Shown one piece after another: positions 41,995-50,263 of a stretch of 64,000 nucleotides of DNA. The notes under the pieces are model-generated. The model did no database searches. It had not been told where the DNA came from and saw only the letters and a list, made by a program, of their open reading frames with translations. The stretch covers positions 496,001-560,000 of the forward strand of contig NZ_JAICDG010000004.1 of the NCBI RefSeq assembly GCF_022751215.1, in the 5' to 3' direction. Each line of letters opens with the position of its first letter. Within the stretch, counting starts at the first letter, position 1. The translations under genes and the position numbers were made by a program. The stretch is from Actinomadura terrae (GTDB taxonomy: Bacteria > Actinomycetota > Actinomycetes > Streptosporangiales > Streptosporangiaceae).

Positions 41995-42018
41995 TACTGT
42001 TACCTTTCGGTGACAGTA
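41995..42018. promoter_or_regulatory. Inverted repeat upstream of the DUF222-HNH gene
   Basis: TACTGTTACC (41995-42004) and GGTGACAGTA (42009-42018), one mismatch, 4-bp spacer, 54 bp from the start codon. Candidate operator or hairpin in the leader. Confidence 0.4.
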
Positions 42019-42203
42019 GGTGGTTGGCGATTTGGGGTAATTGAGGCGCAAAGAAGGTGGCTGGGGTGCCGTGGGGACATGTGGGGTTAAGGGATGGGGC
42101 CTGTACGGACAGGCGGTCGTGGGGTGTGTTGCCGGGCTAGCGGGTGCTGGCGGATGCGTTCGGTGCGGGGGGCGTGGGCTTCGCGGGGTGGTCTTTCGAC
42201 AGT

Positions 42204-42241
42204 TAAGGGGGCACAGCGGGCGTAAGGGGGCACAGGGGGCG
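42204..42241. repeat. 19-bp direct repeat
   Basis: TAAGGGGGCACAGCGGGCG at 42204-42222 and a one-mismatch copy at 42223-42241, in non-coding DNA. Confidence 0.85.
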
Positions 42242-42314
42242 TGGCGCGTCAGACAGAGGGCAGGCGGCGGGGGAGCCTGCCCGACGAAAGCCGCACTGAG
42301 GGGCGGTCCCGTAC

Positions 42315-42344
42315 GCAGCACCACCCACCGCAGCACCACCCAAT
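42315..42344. repeat. 15-bp direct repeat
   Basis: GCAGCACCACCCACC (42315-42329) and GCAGCACCACCCAAT (42330-42344), in non-coding DNA near the NACHT 2 stop. Confidence 0.8.
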
Positions 42345-42375
42345 CGCACCGCCAACCAATTCGCTGGACAGCCGG

Positions 42376-45300
42376 TTAGTTTCGGACGAGGACCAGTAGT
42401 TTTTCCTTGGGTGATGCGGTGGTGCCCGGGGTCAGCGCTATCAGGGCGGCGAGGGCGGCGCGCAGGGGTTGCGACAGTTCCGATGATGCTCCCTCAGCGC
42501 TGACCAGGACCGCGAGTATAGAGGTGGCTGCCAGTACCACATCGCTCTGCCTGAGAGGACGGCTTCGGTCCCACAGCGGAGCGGCCAGACGCTGCGCGTT
42601 CTCGATCAGGGGCCCTAGGACCGGCCCGTAGCGCGCCCTCACGAAATCCAGTGCCAGATCGAGCGCCGCTGCCGGGTCGTCGGCCGGTGACCAGGCGTCA
42701 GCCGCTCCCAGTTCGCGGTGCAGGAACTCCGAAATCGATGGCATCACTCCCTCCCTGCTACCTGTGCGCGGCGTGCTGTTGATCAGGAGGCGGCGCATCA
42801 ATTGGTTGCATGTCCGCCCCAGCATTGCCAGAGTTTCCAGGTCCAGGGCACCAAGGTCGCTTCTGGCCACAGCGTGGGCGAAGGTCAGATCCAGGTCGAG
42901 GGAGAAGTCAAAGTCACCGCTGGAATCAAGGTGGTGGATCAGATCGCGGTCGGTGTCGAGTTCGCGAATGAGATCAAGGTCCCGGACATGCTGGGGAGTG
43001 ACAACGAAGGAGAAATTGGACTGAAGGATGAGACGAAGATCATGACCCATGTCGTCGGCGGTATAAAACGGGACGACGTGCTGAGAGAGAATGCGGCGAA
43101 GCGTACTGGAGAAAATGAGAGCCCGACTGAGGGGGTCACCGGCATCAACGGTGTCGGGGAGATGGAATTCGCGCGCCAGCGCACGGGCGAAGCCAAGGAC
43201 TCGGGCATGGATGTGGACAAGGTCGCGTTCGAACGCGGCGGGATCGTCGGGGTTGACGATGGGGAGATGATCGAGATCAAGGGTGTAGTCGAGGATACGT
43301 CCGAGGGTGACCGTACGTTCACGGTCGAGACCTCGTTCGGCAAGGCGATCGTGGACACGGTCGAAGGTACTGCCGCGAGCTCGGTCGATCAGGCTGAGGC
43401 GGTCGAAGGTGTGCAGTAGATCGAGGGAGTGCAGAAGCTGGTGGTCGGGGTTGGTGAGATCTCTGGGCTGGGCGTAGGCCAGTAGTTGCGGGAAGTCGAG
43501 GGGCGACTGCGGTTGGAGCAGGCGGAAGAGAAGGTAGGTGTGTTCGAGAATCAGCTCGGGATATTCGTTGACCTGTTCCGGAGTGGGGCGGTGCGGATGA
43601 AGGGCCGGTGTGGCTGAAACCAGGCGCACTCGGCTACGGTCGGCGAACCAATCTCTGTCCGTGGCATAGAGGGCCCTCCCCACACATAGGTCACTGTTCA
43701 GGGCATGGCGGGCTTCGCCCGAGGTGGGCGAGCGGTAGCTGATGCCGTCGCCGAACAGGCCGTTGAGCCAACGGAGAAAGCCCTCAATGTCGTATGCCCA
43801 CAGGTCGACGTTCTGGAGTTCGGTGGACCCGGAGGGCCAAGGACCGCCGCCGGTGTGGTTGATGTAGCGGTTCCATAGGTCGGCGGATACGGGACGGGAG
43901 CAGATACGGGTTCCCTCGTCGTCCAGGGCGTGGGTCTCCTGTAGCTCGCGGGCGGCGGCCACGCCGTCCAGCAGCCGGACTTCCTCGGGATTCGTGGGGT
44001 CGGTGGTGAGCAGTGCGTCCAGCCGGGCGCGTAGGGCGGGGTCCAGTTCGCGGGCCTCGGCCACGCAGGCGAAGGCGAGGTTGAGGGCGGTCACGGTGCG
44101 GACCGCCAGGCAGGCCTCGACGACCGGTCCGGCGTCGGCGCGAGCCGCCCACAGGAGGGTGGTCTCACGCCACCAGGGGTCGCCGACGTTGTCGATCAGG
44201 AGCTGGCGGCGGGCAGCATGCCCGGGGATGAGGGCGGCTGCCAGGTATTCCTGAAGGGTGAGGTGGGCGAAGCCGTAGCGTCCGTACTGGCGTTCCATGA
44301 GCAGGCCGCTGCGCCGCGCCTGAGCGAGGAACGCCTCGGGGGCGAGGTCGGGGGCCGTGCGTTCCAGGATGGAGCGGATCGCGCGCTGGGCGTCCTGGAC
44401 GGGGATGTCGCGCATATGGTGACGCATCATGTAGAGGGCCAGTTCCTGGACGATGCGTTCCTGCTTGTCGCCGTCCAGGCCGTCGGTGAGGTGCTTGGCC
44501 TCCTGGCGGCGGTGGAGGAGGACCTGACAGACCTCCTCGTAGAGCGCGGCGCGGCTGCCGGGGAGGCTGCCCCGGTAGCGGTGCACATTGGCGATCATGG
44601 TGAGCAGCAGCGGGTTCGCGGCGAGATCGTAGAGCGCGGGACGGCCGCTGATCCGCTGAAACAGGTCGTCGGCGGCCTGGGCGGCGAGCCGGTCGATGTC
44701 GTGCGGGTCGTCCTGGCGAGCGCGGTGCTCGATGGCGCGGTACCAGGCGTGCAGGAACGTCTGGATCTGGCGGTTGGTGAATCGCTGCACTTGGAGGACG
44801 TCGGCGGAGGAGAGGCGGGGGGTGTAGCCCTGGGGTCGCGAGGTGATCACGAAAGAGTTGCCGGGATAGCGGCTGATCTGGGCCTCCACCCAGCGCACGA
44901 CGCGGGTGCGGTGCTGGGCGTCGGCGACCTCGTCGAGGCCGTCTAGCAGGACCACGCACTGGCCGCGCTCCAGGCACCGCTCCAGCCACTCGGCGGAGAT
45001 CACGCCGTGCAACCACTCGGCCGTGACGGCGATCTGCGGTAACCCCTCGGGCTGGTCGGCCTGGAGCGCCTCGGCGTGGTCGCGCAAGTACAGCAGGACG
45101 GGCAGGCGGCGGCGAGGTCCGGAGGGCCAGCGGTGTTCAGCCATCTCCAGTGCGGTGTGGCGGGCGAGGGTTGTTTTGCCGGAACCGGCGGCGCCGAGGA
45201 CGGCCAGGACGCATCCGCTGGTCAGGAAGGCCGACAGCGGCGCGCGTTGGCCGACCGCCGGAGGACCGGACGGTGGGGTGGGGCCGATACCGCTGTCGGT

Positions 45301-45633
45301 CTCGGCGGCCGTCACCGTCTTGGGCTGGAGCGTCACGTCCACGTAGACCTGTTTGGTGCGCAGGACGAACTCCGCCTGGGTAACGAGACCGAGGGTCTCC
45401 ATCGACCCGACGGACGAGCGCACCCGGCGCAGGTAGTCGCGCTGCGATCCCCGTCGGCGGGTGCCTTCGGACGATCCCGATGCGGGCAGGGGCGCCTGGG
45501 CCAGGGCCCCCATGAAGGTGAACACGAGCGCCAGGTAACCCCAGCTCCCACTCAGTTTCCCGCCGTCCAGGACCTGGTTGACCGCCACCCCGGCCACGAC
45601 CGTCAGCGACGCCGCGATGAGGGCTCGTCCCAT
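42376..45633 (-). CDS. Membrane NACHT STAND ATPase with FGE-like segment (NACHT 2)
   Basis: About 1085 aa. Seen: one or two N-terminal membrane helices (residues 3-20 and 31-48), a QVYVDVTL strand typical of actinobacterial NACHT proteins, a NACHT domain with P-loop GAAGSGKT at 147-154, Walker B VVLLDGLDEVADA and ITSRPQGY, and a helical NACHT-associated region. Around residues 590-665 a segment (NRYINHTGGGPWP, YDIEGFLRWLNGLFGDG, YRSPTSGEARHAL) resembles the formylglycine-generating/SUMF1 fold, without evidence for its catalytic Cys pair. The remaining 400 residues are helical, with an Asp/Leu-rich stretch (DLDLIRELDTDRDLIHHLD), and match nothing I know. Start is uncertain: ATG 45633 or GTG 45693. 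A role in phage defence or signalling is inference. Confidence 0.88.
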   Translation of the reverse strand: MGRALIAASLTVVAGVAVNQVLDGGKLSGSWGYLALVFTFMGALAQAPLPASGSSEGTRRRGSQRDYLRRVRSSVGSMETLGLVTQAEFVLRTKQVYVDVTLQPKTVTAAETDSGIGPTPPSGPPAVGQRAPLSAFLTSGCVLAVLGAAGSGKTTLARHTALEMAEHRWPSGPRRRLPVLLYLRDHAEALQADQPEGLPQIAVTAEWLHGVISAEWLERCLERGQCVVLLDGLDEVADAQHRTRVVRWVEAQISRYPGNSFVITSRPQGYTPRLSSADVLQVQRFTNRQIQTFLHAWYRAIEHRARQDDPHDIDRLAAQAADDLFQRISGRPALYDLAANPLLLTMIANVHRYRGSLPGSRAALYEEVCQVLLHRRQEAKHLTDGLDGDKQERIVQELALYMMRHHMRDIPVQDAQRAIRSILERTAPDLAPEAFLAQARRSGLLMERQYGRYGFAHLTLQEYLAAALIPGHAARRQLLIDNVGDPWWRETTLLWAARADAGPVVEACLAVRTVTALNLAFACVAEARELDPALRARLDALLTTDPTNPEEVRLLDGVAAARELQETHALDDEGTRICSRPVSADLWNRYINHTGGGPWPSGSTELQNVDLWAYDIEGFLRWLNGLFGDGISYRSPTSGEARHALNSDLCVGRALYATDRDWFADRSRVRLVSATPALHPHRPTPEQVNEYPELILEHTYLLFRLLQPQSPLDFPQLLAYAQPRDLTNPDHQLLHSLDLLHTFDRLSLIDRARGSTFDRVHDRLAERGLDRERTVTLGRILDYTLDLDHLPIVNPDDPAAFERDLVHIHARVLGFARALAREFHLPDTVDAGDPLSRALIFSSTLRRILSQHVVPFYTADDMGHDLRLILQSNFSFVVTPQHVRDLDLIRELDTDRDLIHHLDSSGDFDFSLDLDLTFAHAVARSDLGALDLETLAMLGRTCNQLMRRLLINSTPRTGSREGVMPSISEFLHRELGAADAWSPADDPAAALDLALDFVRARYGPVLGPLIENAQRLAAPLWDRSRPLRQSDVVLAATSILAVLVSAEGASSELSQPLRAALAALIALTPGTTASPKEKLLVLVRN

Positions 45634-45784
45634 GAATCTCAGCCGTCGCACAGCACCCCGCTCCGGGCAGAGACGTCGTTCTCCGGATTCCACCTAAGCG
45701 CGTGGAAGTGCCCCCCGTGCCGGGCCGTCACCGATCCGATACGAGGGGCACGAAATTGGGGGTTTGGGTGGGACGCATTTCGGG

Positions 45785-45817
45785 TCGGGGTACGCGTCCC
45801 AAAAGCGCGTACCCCGA
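45785..45817 (-). terminator. Hairpin terminator after the GntP permease gene
   Basis: Perfect 12-bp stem TCGGGGTACGCG / CGCGTACCCCGA with a 9-nt loop, 1 bp beyond the permease stop. Confidence 0.75.
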
Positions 45818-45818
45818 G

Positions 45819-47252
45819 CTAGATGAAGGTGCTGAGGAGGGCGGCCATGGCGAAGCCGACGACCGAGAGGATCGTCTCCAGAACGGTCCAAGTCTTGAGC
45901 GTGTCGCGGACGGACATGTTGAAGTAGCGGGAGATGATCCAGAAACCGCCGTCGTTGACGTGCGAGGCGATGATGGAGCCCGCGGAGATCGCGATGGCGA
46001 TGAGCGCGATGTGCTGCTGGGAGAAGTCCTTGTCCTGGATGAGCGGCGCGACGATCCCGCCGGTGGTGACGATCGCGACCGTCGCCGAGCCCTGGGCGAC
46101 GCGGAGGCCGCAGGCGATCAGGTAGGCGAGGACGATCACCGGGAGCCCCGCGTCCGAGAGCGTGTCGGCGAGGGCCTTGCCGACGCCGGTCGCCGAGACG
46201 ACCGAGCCGAAGAACGCGCCGCCGCCGATGACCAGCAGGATCATGCCGACGGGACGCAGCGACCGGGTCGCGAGTTCGGACAGTTCGGCGGAGGAGATGC
46301 CGCGCCGTATGCCGAGCAGGTACATCGCGAGCAGCACCGCGATCGTGAGCGCGACGACGGGGTTGCCGAGGAAGGTGAGCGTCGGCAGGGCGGGGCTGTC
46401 CTCCCACCAGACGGTGCCGAAGGTGGCGAGCAGGATCAGCACCAGCGGCACGGCGATGATCAGCCCGACCAGGGTGAGCGACGGCTCGGGCTCCGGCTCC
46501 TTCGCGGGAGCGTCGTCCTTGGACGGAGCGTCGTTCTTCGCGAGGTCGACCTTCGCCTCCTCTCCTACGACGTACTCCTCGGGCACCTCGACGATGACGC
46601 GCTTGCCGATCCAGGCGCCCCACGCGACACCGGAGACGAGGAAGGCCGGGATGCCGCAGATCAGGCCGAACACGATGAGCCAGCCGAGCGGGACGCCGAG
46701 GAGTCCGGCGGCGGCGACGGGGCCGGGGTGGGGCGGCAGGAAGGCGTGGGTCATCGAGAGGCCGGCCAGCAGCGGCAGCGCGTACAGGACGAGCGAGCGT
46801 CCGCCCTGCTTGGCCGTGATGTAGACGAGCGGCGCCAGCACAAAGATGCCCACGTCGAAAAAGACCGGAATGCCAAAGATCAGTCCGGCGAGGCCCATCG
46901 CAAGCGGCGCGCCGCGTTCACCGGCGACGCTCAGCAGGCGGCGGGTGAGGACGTCCGCGCCGCCCGAGCGTTCCAGGATCGCGCCGAGGATCGTGCCGAG
47001 GCCGACGATCGGCGCGATGTGTCCGAGAAGGCCGCCGAAGCCCGTCTCCAGCAGGGACTTCTTGGAGCTGAGCGCGGTTCCGACGATCTCCTCGACGCTG
47101 AGCCCGGCGACCAGCGCGAGGGCGAGGCTGGAGATGATCAGTGCGATGAACGGTTCCAGTTTGACCTTGATGATGAGGAACAGGAGCACCGCGATCGACA
47201 CGGCGCACAGCAGCAGCAGGCCGCCGGTCTCGTGTTGCAGCCAATGGACCAT
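45819..47252 (-). CDS. GntP-family permease (gluconate or DsdX-type D-serine)
   Basis: A 477-aa permease with 12-14 hydrophobic segments of the gluconate:H+ symporter family. Seen: FGGLLGHIAPIVGLGTILGAILERSGGADVL in parts, LPPHPGPVAAAGLLGVPLGWLIVFG, and a charged central loop (EPEPEPSL). The family includes gluconate importers and the D-serine importer DsdX of E. coli. Here it follows N-acyl-D-amino-acid deacylase and D-amino-acid deaminase genes on the same strand (30-bp gap), which favours a D-amino-acid substrate; a neighbouring ketogluconate-like kinase leaves gluconate open. The strand order is deaminase, deacylase, permease. Confidence 0.93.
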   Translation of the reverse strand: MVHWLQHETGGLLLLCAVSIAVLLFLIIKVKLEPFIALIISSLALALVAGLSVEEIVGTALSSKKSLLETGFGGLLGHIAPIVGLGTILGAILERSGGADVLTRRLLSVAGERGAPLAMGLAGLIFGIPVFFDVGIFVLAPLVYITAKQGGRSLVLYALPLLAGLSMTHAFLPPHPGPVAAAGLLGVPLGWLIVFGLICGIPAFLVSGVAWGAWIGKRVIVEVPEEYVVGEEAKVDLAKNDAPSKDDAPAKEPEPEPSLTLVGLIIAVPLVLILLATFGTVWWEDSPALPTLTFLGNPVVALTIAVLLAMYLLGIRRGISSAELSELATRSLRPVGMILLVIGGGAFFGSVVSATGVGKALADTLSDAGLPVIVLAYLIACGLRVAQGSATVAIVTTGGIVAPLIQDKDFSQQHIALIAIAISAGSIIASHVNDGGFWIISRYFNMSVRDTLKTWTVLETILSVVGFAMAALLSTFI

Positions 47253-47282
47253 GAACGTGACCTCTCGGGGTGGAAGGGTGAA

Positions 47283-48872
47283 TCAGCGGGTCGCCCCGTC
47301 GGGAGTCCGGCGGAGGGAGCGGCCCGGCAGGGCGCCGGTGCGGCGCCCCGCGTCGATGACGGCCGTCCCGGCGACGAAGACGTAGGGGACGCCGTCGGCG
47401 GGACGCCGCGGGTCGTCGAACGTGGCCGTGTCGCGGACGGTCGAGGGGTCGAACAGGACGAGGTCGGCGTGGTATCCGGGCCGGATCAGCCCGCGGTCGG
47501 CGAGCCGGAGGCGCCGGGCGGCGCGTCCGGTGAGGTGGGCGACGCACTCTTCGAGGGACAGGACACCGAGGTCACGGACGTAGTGCCCGAGGTAGCGGGG
47601 GAAGGTCCCCCAGGCGCGGGGGTGCGGTTTCGCCGCGGCGAGCAGGCCGTCGCTCCCGCCGGTGTGGCAGGGGTGCCGCATGATCGCCTGGACGTTCTCC
47701 TCGTGCCCGACGTGCTGGAGGATCGTGGTGGACATGTCGTCGGCCGCGAGGATCTCGCAGTAGACCTCGAACTCGGGGCGGCCCGACTCGGCGGCGAGGT
47801 CCGCGACCGTCCGGCCGATGACGGCGGGGTCGCGGGAGCCGGAGATCTCGATGGTCTCCCACTCGGCGGGGACGCCGTGGCAGCCGTCCGACCCCTCGAC
47901 CTCCATCGCGTGCCGGATCCGCGCGCGTTCGGCGGGGTCGGCGAGGCGGGCCGCGAGCGCCTGCGGGCCGCCCGCCGCCGCCCAGCTCGGCAGCAGCGCG
48001 GCGAGCGTCGTGGAGCCGGGCAGGTAGGGGTAGGTGTCGAGGGTGATGTCGCAGCCGTCGCCGATCGCCGCGTCCAGCAGCGCGAGCAGTTCGGGCGCGC
48101 GGCCGCGGTTGACGCCGAAGTTCATCGTGGCGTGCGCGAGGTGGAGCGGGCAGCCGGAGCGGCGCGACAGCTCGACCATCTCGGCGTACGCCTCCAGCGC
48201 GCCCGCGCCGTACGAGCGGTGGTGCGGCGCGTAGAAGCCGCCGAGGGACGCGACGACGCGGCACAGTTCGGTCAGCTCGTCGTCGCGCGCGTACATGCCG
48301 GGCACGTAGGTGAGGCCGCTGGACATGCCGACCGCGCCCTCGCGCATGCCCGCCGCGACGAGTTCGCGCTGCTTGTCGAGTTCCGCCGGGGTGGGCGGAC
48401 GGTCGTCCCAGCCCATCGCGAGCATCCGCACCGCCCCCTGCGGGACGAGGTAGCAGGCGTTGACCGGGATGCCCCGGTCGAGCCGGTCGAGGTACCCGCC
48501 GACGGTCCGCCAGCTCCAGTCGAAGCCGGGCGGGTCGCCGTTCCAGCCCGCGATCGTGCGGCGGATCTCGGCCAGCGTGCCGTCGTCGACGGGGGCGTAG
48601 GAGAGGCCGTCCTGCCCGATGACCTCGGTCGTCACGCCCTGGCTGACCTTGGCGAGATGCTCGGGGTCGGTGAGCAGCGCGAGGTCGGAGTGGGCGTGCA
48701 TGTCGATGAACCCGGGCGCGAGCACGAGCCCGCCGCCATCGACGGTCGTCGCGCCGGACGCGCCGGGGCCGATCTCCGTGATCCGTCCGTCGGCGAACGC
48801 GACGTCGGCGACCCGGCCGGGGGCGCCGGTGCCGTCCACGACGGTCGCGCCGCGGATCACGGTCGAGGACAT
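47283..48872 (-). CDS. N-acyl-D-amino-acid deacylase (D-aminoacylase)
   Basis: A 529-aa amidohydrolase-superfamily enzyme that releases D-amino acids from N-acyl forms. Seen: zinc-ligand motif GFIDMHAHSD (HxH, about residues 62-71), the metal-bridging Cys/Lys region YLVPQGAVR, LAHATMNFG, a late HPCHTGGSDG loop with the catalytic Asp, and the C-terminal amidohydrolase tail with GYHADLVLFDPSTV. ATG at 48872 overlaps the stop of the deaminase gene by one base (TGATG), giving coupling. Released D-amino acids would pass to that deaminase. Confidence 0.93.
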   Translation of the reverse strand: MSSTVIRGATVVDGTGAPGRVADVAFADGRITEIGPGASGATTVDGGGLVLAPGFIDMHAHSDLALLTDPEHLAKVSQGVTTEVIGQDGLSYAPVDDGTLAEIRRTIAGWNGDPPGFDWSWRTVGGYLDRLDRGIPVNACYLVPQGAVRMLAMGWDDRPPTPAELDKQRELVAAGMREGAVGMSSGLTYVPGMYARDDELTELCRVVASLGGFYAPHHRSYGAGALEAYAEMVELSRRSGCPLHLAHATMNFGVNRGRAPELLALLDAAIGDGCDITLDTYPYLPGSTTLAALLPSWAAAGGPQALAARLADPAERARIRHAMEVEGSDGCHGVPAEWETIEISGSRDPAVIGRTVADLAAESGRPEFEVYCEILAADDMSTTILQHVGHEENVQAIMRHPCHTGGSDGLLAAAKPHPRAWGTFPRYLGHYVRDLGVLSLEECVAHLTGRAARRLRLADRGLIRPGYHADLVLFDPSTVRDTATFDDPRRPADGVPYVFVAGTAVIDAGRRTGALPGRSLRRTPDGATR

Positions 48873-50137
48873 CAGAACCACGTCCTGATGTAGTCGACGA
48901 CGACCGGGTCTTCGGCGTGCGCGTCGTCCACGACGGGGATGAGCAGCCACTTGTCGAGCGCCGTGCACGGGTGCGACAGTCCGAGCCGGACGACGTCGCC
49001 GACCTCCGCGTCCCCGTCCACGACGAACGTGTGCTGGTCGTTGAGCGCGGTGACGCGCGCGTTCTCGACCGGCGCCGTGCCCCGGCCCCGGACGAGCTGC
49101 GGTTCGGGCAGCCCCTCGTCGTAGGACAGGTCGCGCTTGCCCGCGTCGACCAGCGCGAGCCCGGGTTCGGGACGGGACACGACCCGCGCCCAGCCGTGCA
49201 TCGCCGACCGCAGCCGCGTCCCGGCGGTGCCGCCGGTGCCGCGCGAGAACGGGGAGCGCTCGCGGTAGAAGCCGTCGTCGTGCACGATGTACGCGCCCGA
49301 CCTCACGACGACACGACCGCCGAGGCCGCCGAGCACGTCCGCGACCACGTCGAAGAACGCGCTGCCGCCCGCCGTCACGATCGGGTCGTCGGTCTCGTAC
49401 TCCAGGTCGCCGAACAGCGACGCCATCCGGCGCAGGTACGTCTCGACGGTCGCGAGCCCCTCGGTGTCGGCGTCGTGCGCGAGCGCGCCCTCGTATCCGG
49501 CGACACCGGCGAGCCGCAGCGTCGGCGCCTTGCGCACCGTGTCGGCGATCGCGCGGGCCTCGGCGTCGTCGCGCACGCCGGTGCGGCCGTGCGGGCCGCC
49601 GAGTTCGACGCACACCTCGATCGGACGCTCCGCCCCGGCGGCGCGGAGCGCCTCGTCCATCAGCTCGACCGCGCGCGCGGAGTCGACCCACGACACGAAC
49701 GCGAACTCGGGGTCCTCGGCCATCCGCGCGGCGAGCCACGCGAGGCCGACCGGGTCAAGCAGCGTGTTGGCGAGCTGGATCCGGCGGACGCCGAACGCCC
49801 GCGCGACGCGGATCTGCGGCAGGTTCGCGAGCGTGATGCCCCAGGCCCCGGCGTCGAGCTGCCGTCGCCACAGCTGCGGTGCCATCGTGGTCTTGCCGTG
49901 CGGCGCGAGCAGCAGACCGGCCGCGTCCGCCCAGCCCGCCATCGCGCGCAGGTTGTGGTCGAGCGCGCCCGCGTCGAGCGTCAGCAGCGGCGTGCCGAAG
50001 TCGGCGAGCGGCAGCCGCGCGGCGCGGGCCTGCTCGACCGTGAGCCCGTGCGCGGACGCCGGAACCGCCTTGTGGCGCCAGTCGAGCCGCTCCTCCCCGA
50101 GCGCCTCGACCGCGCTGACGTCGATGTTCGCGACCAT
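48872..50137 (-). CDS. PLP-dependent D-amino-acid deaminase (D-threonine aldolase/DSD fold)
   Basis: A 421-aa fold-type III PLP enzyme. Seen: PHGKTTMAPQLW with the Schiff-base Lys (about residue 78), GVAGYEGALAHD, VTAGGSAFFD and a C-terminal beta-domain with LSHPCTALDKW, whose His and Cys fit the zinc site of eukaryotic-type D-serine dehydratases. It would deaminate D-serine or similar to a 2-oxoacid plus ammonia through an enamine intermediate, which RidA (52109) would clear. GGGAGGT lies 4 bp before the ATG. First gene of the minus-strand run, divergent from the kinase. Confidence 0.92.
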   Translation of the reverse strand: MVANIDVSAVEALGEERLDWRHKAVPASAHGLTVEQARAARLPLADFGTPLLTLDAGALDHNLRAMAGWADAAGLLLAPHGKTTMAPQLWRRQLDAGAWGITLANLPQIRVARAFGVRRIQLANTLLDPVGLAWLAARMAEDPEFAFVSWVDSARAVELMDEALRAAGAERPIEVCVELGGPHGRTGVRDDAEARAIADTVRKAPTLRLAGVAGYEGALAHDADTEGLATVETYLRRMASLFGDLEYETDDPIVTAGGSAFFDVVADVLGGLGGRVVVRSGAYIVHDDGFYRERSPFSRGTGGTAGTRLRSAMHGWARVVSRPEPGLALVDAGKRDLSYDEGLPEPQLVRGRGTAPVENARVTALNDQHTFVVDGDAEVGDVVRLGLSHPCTALDKWLLIPVVDDAHAEDPVVVDYIRTWF

Positions 50138-50151
50138 GATGACCTCCCGTA

Positions 50152-50187
50152 TTGCACTATACGCAACCTCAATTGCGCTATGTGCTG
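50152..50187. promoter_or_regulatory. Two boxes 21 bp apart in the D-amino-acid locus control region
   Basis: Box 1 TTGCACTATACGCAA (50152-50166) is a near-palindrome; box 2 TTGCGCTATGTGCTG (50173-50187) is a related copy offset by 21 bp, i.e. two helical turns. They lie 15-50 bp upstream of the deaminase start and about 77-112 bp upstream of the kinase start. A candidate operator for the IclR-family regulator in the locus. Confidence 0.55.
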
Positions 50188-50263
50188 TTGTGGTTGTAGC
50201 ATCGCCCTCGGGTACCGGTCAACGGTCGGTCGACGATCGTGACCCACTCGGGAGGGCAGGAAG

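Larger units (their letters stand above)
41942..42375. other. 434-bp non-coding gap with inverted and direct repeats
   Basis: No gene seen. Contents: inverted repeat TACTGTTACC / GGTGACAGTA at 41995-42018 just upstream of the DUF222-HNH start; 19-bp tandem repeat at 42204-42241; 15-bp tandem repeat at 42315-42344. The NACHT 2 gene ends at 42376. Confidence 0.6.
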
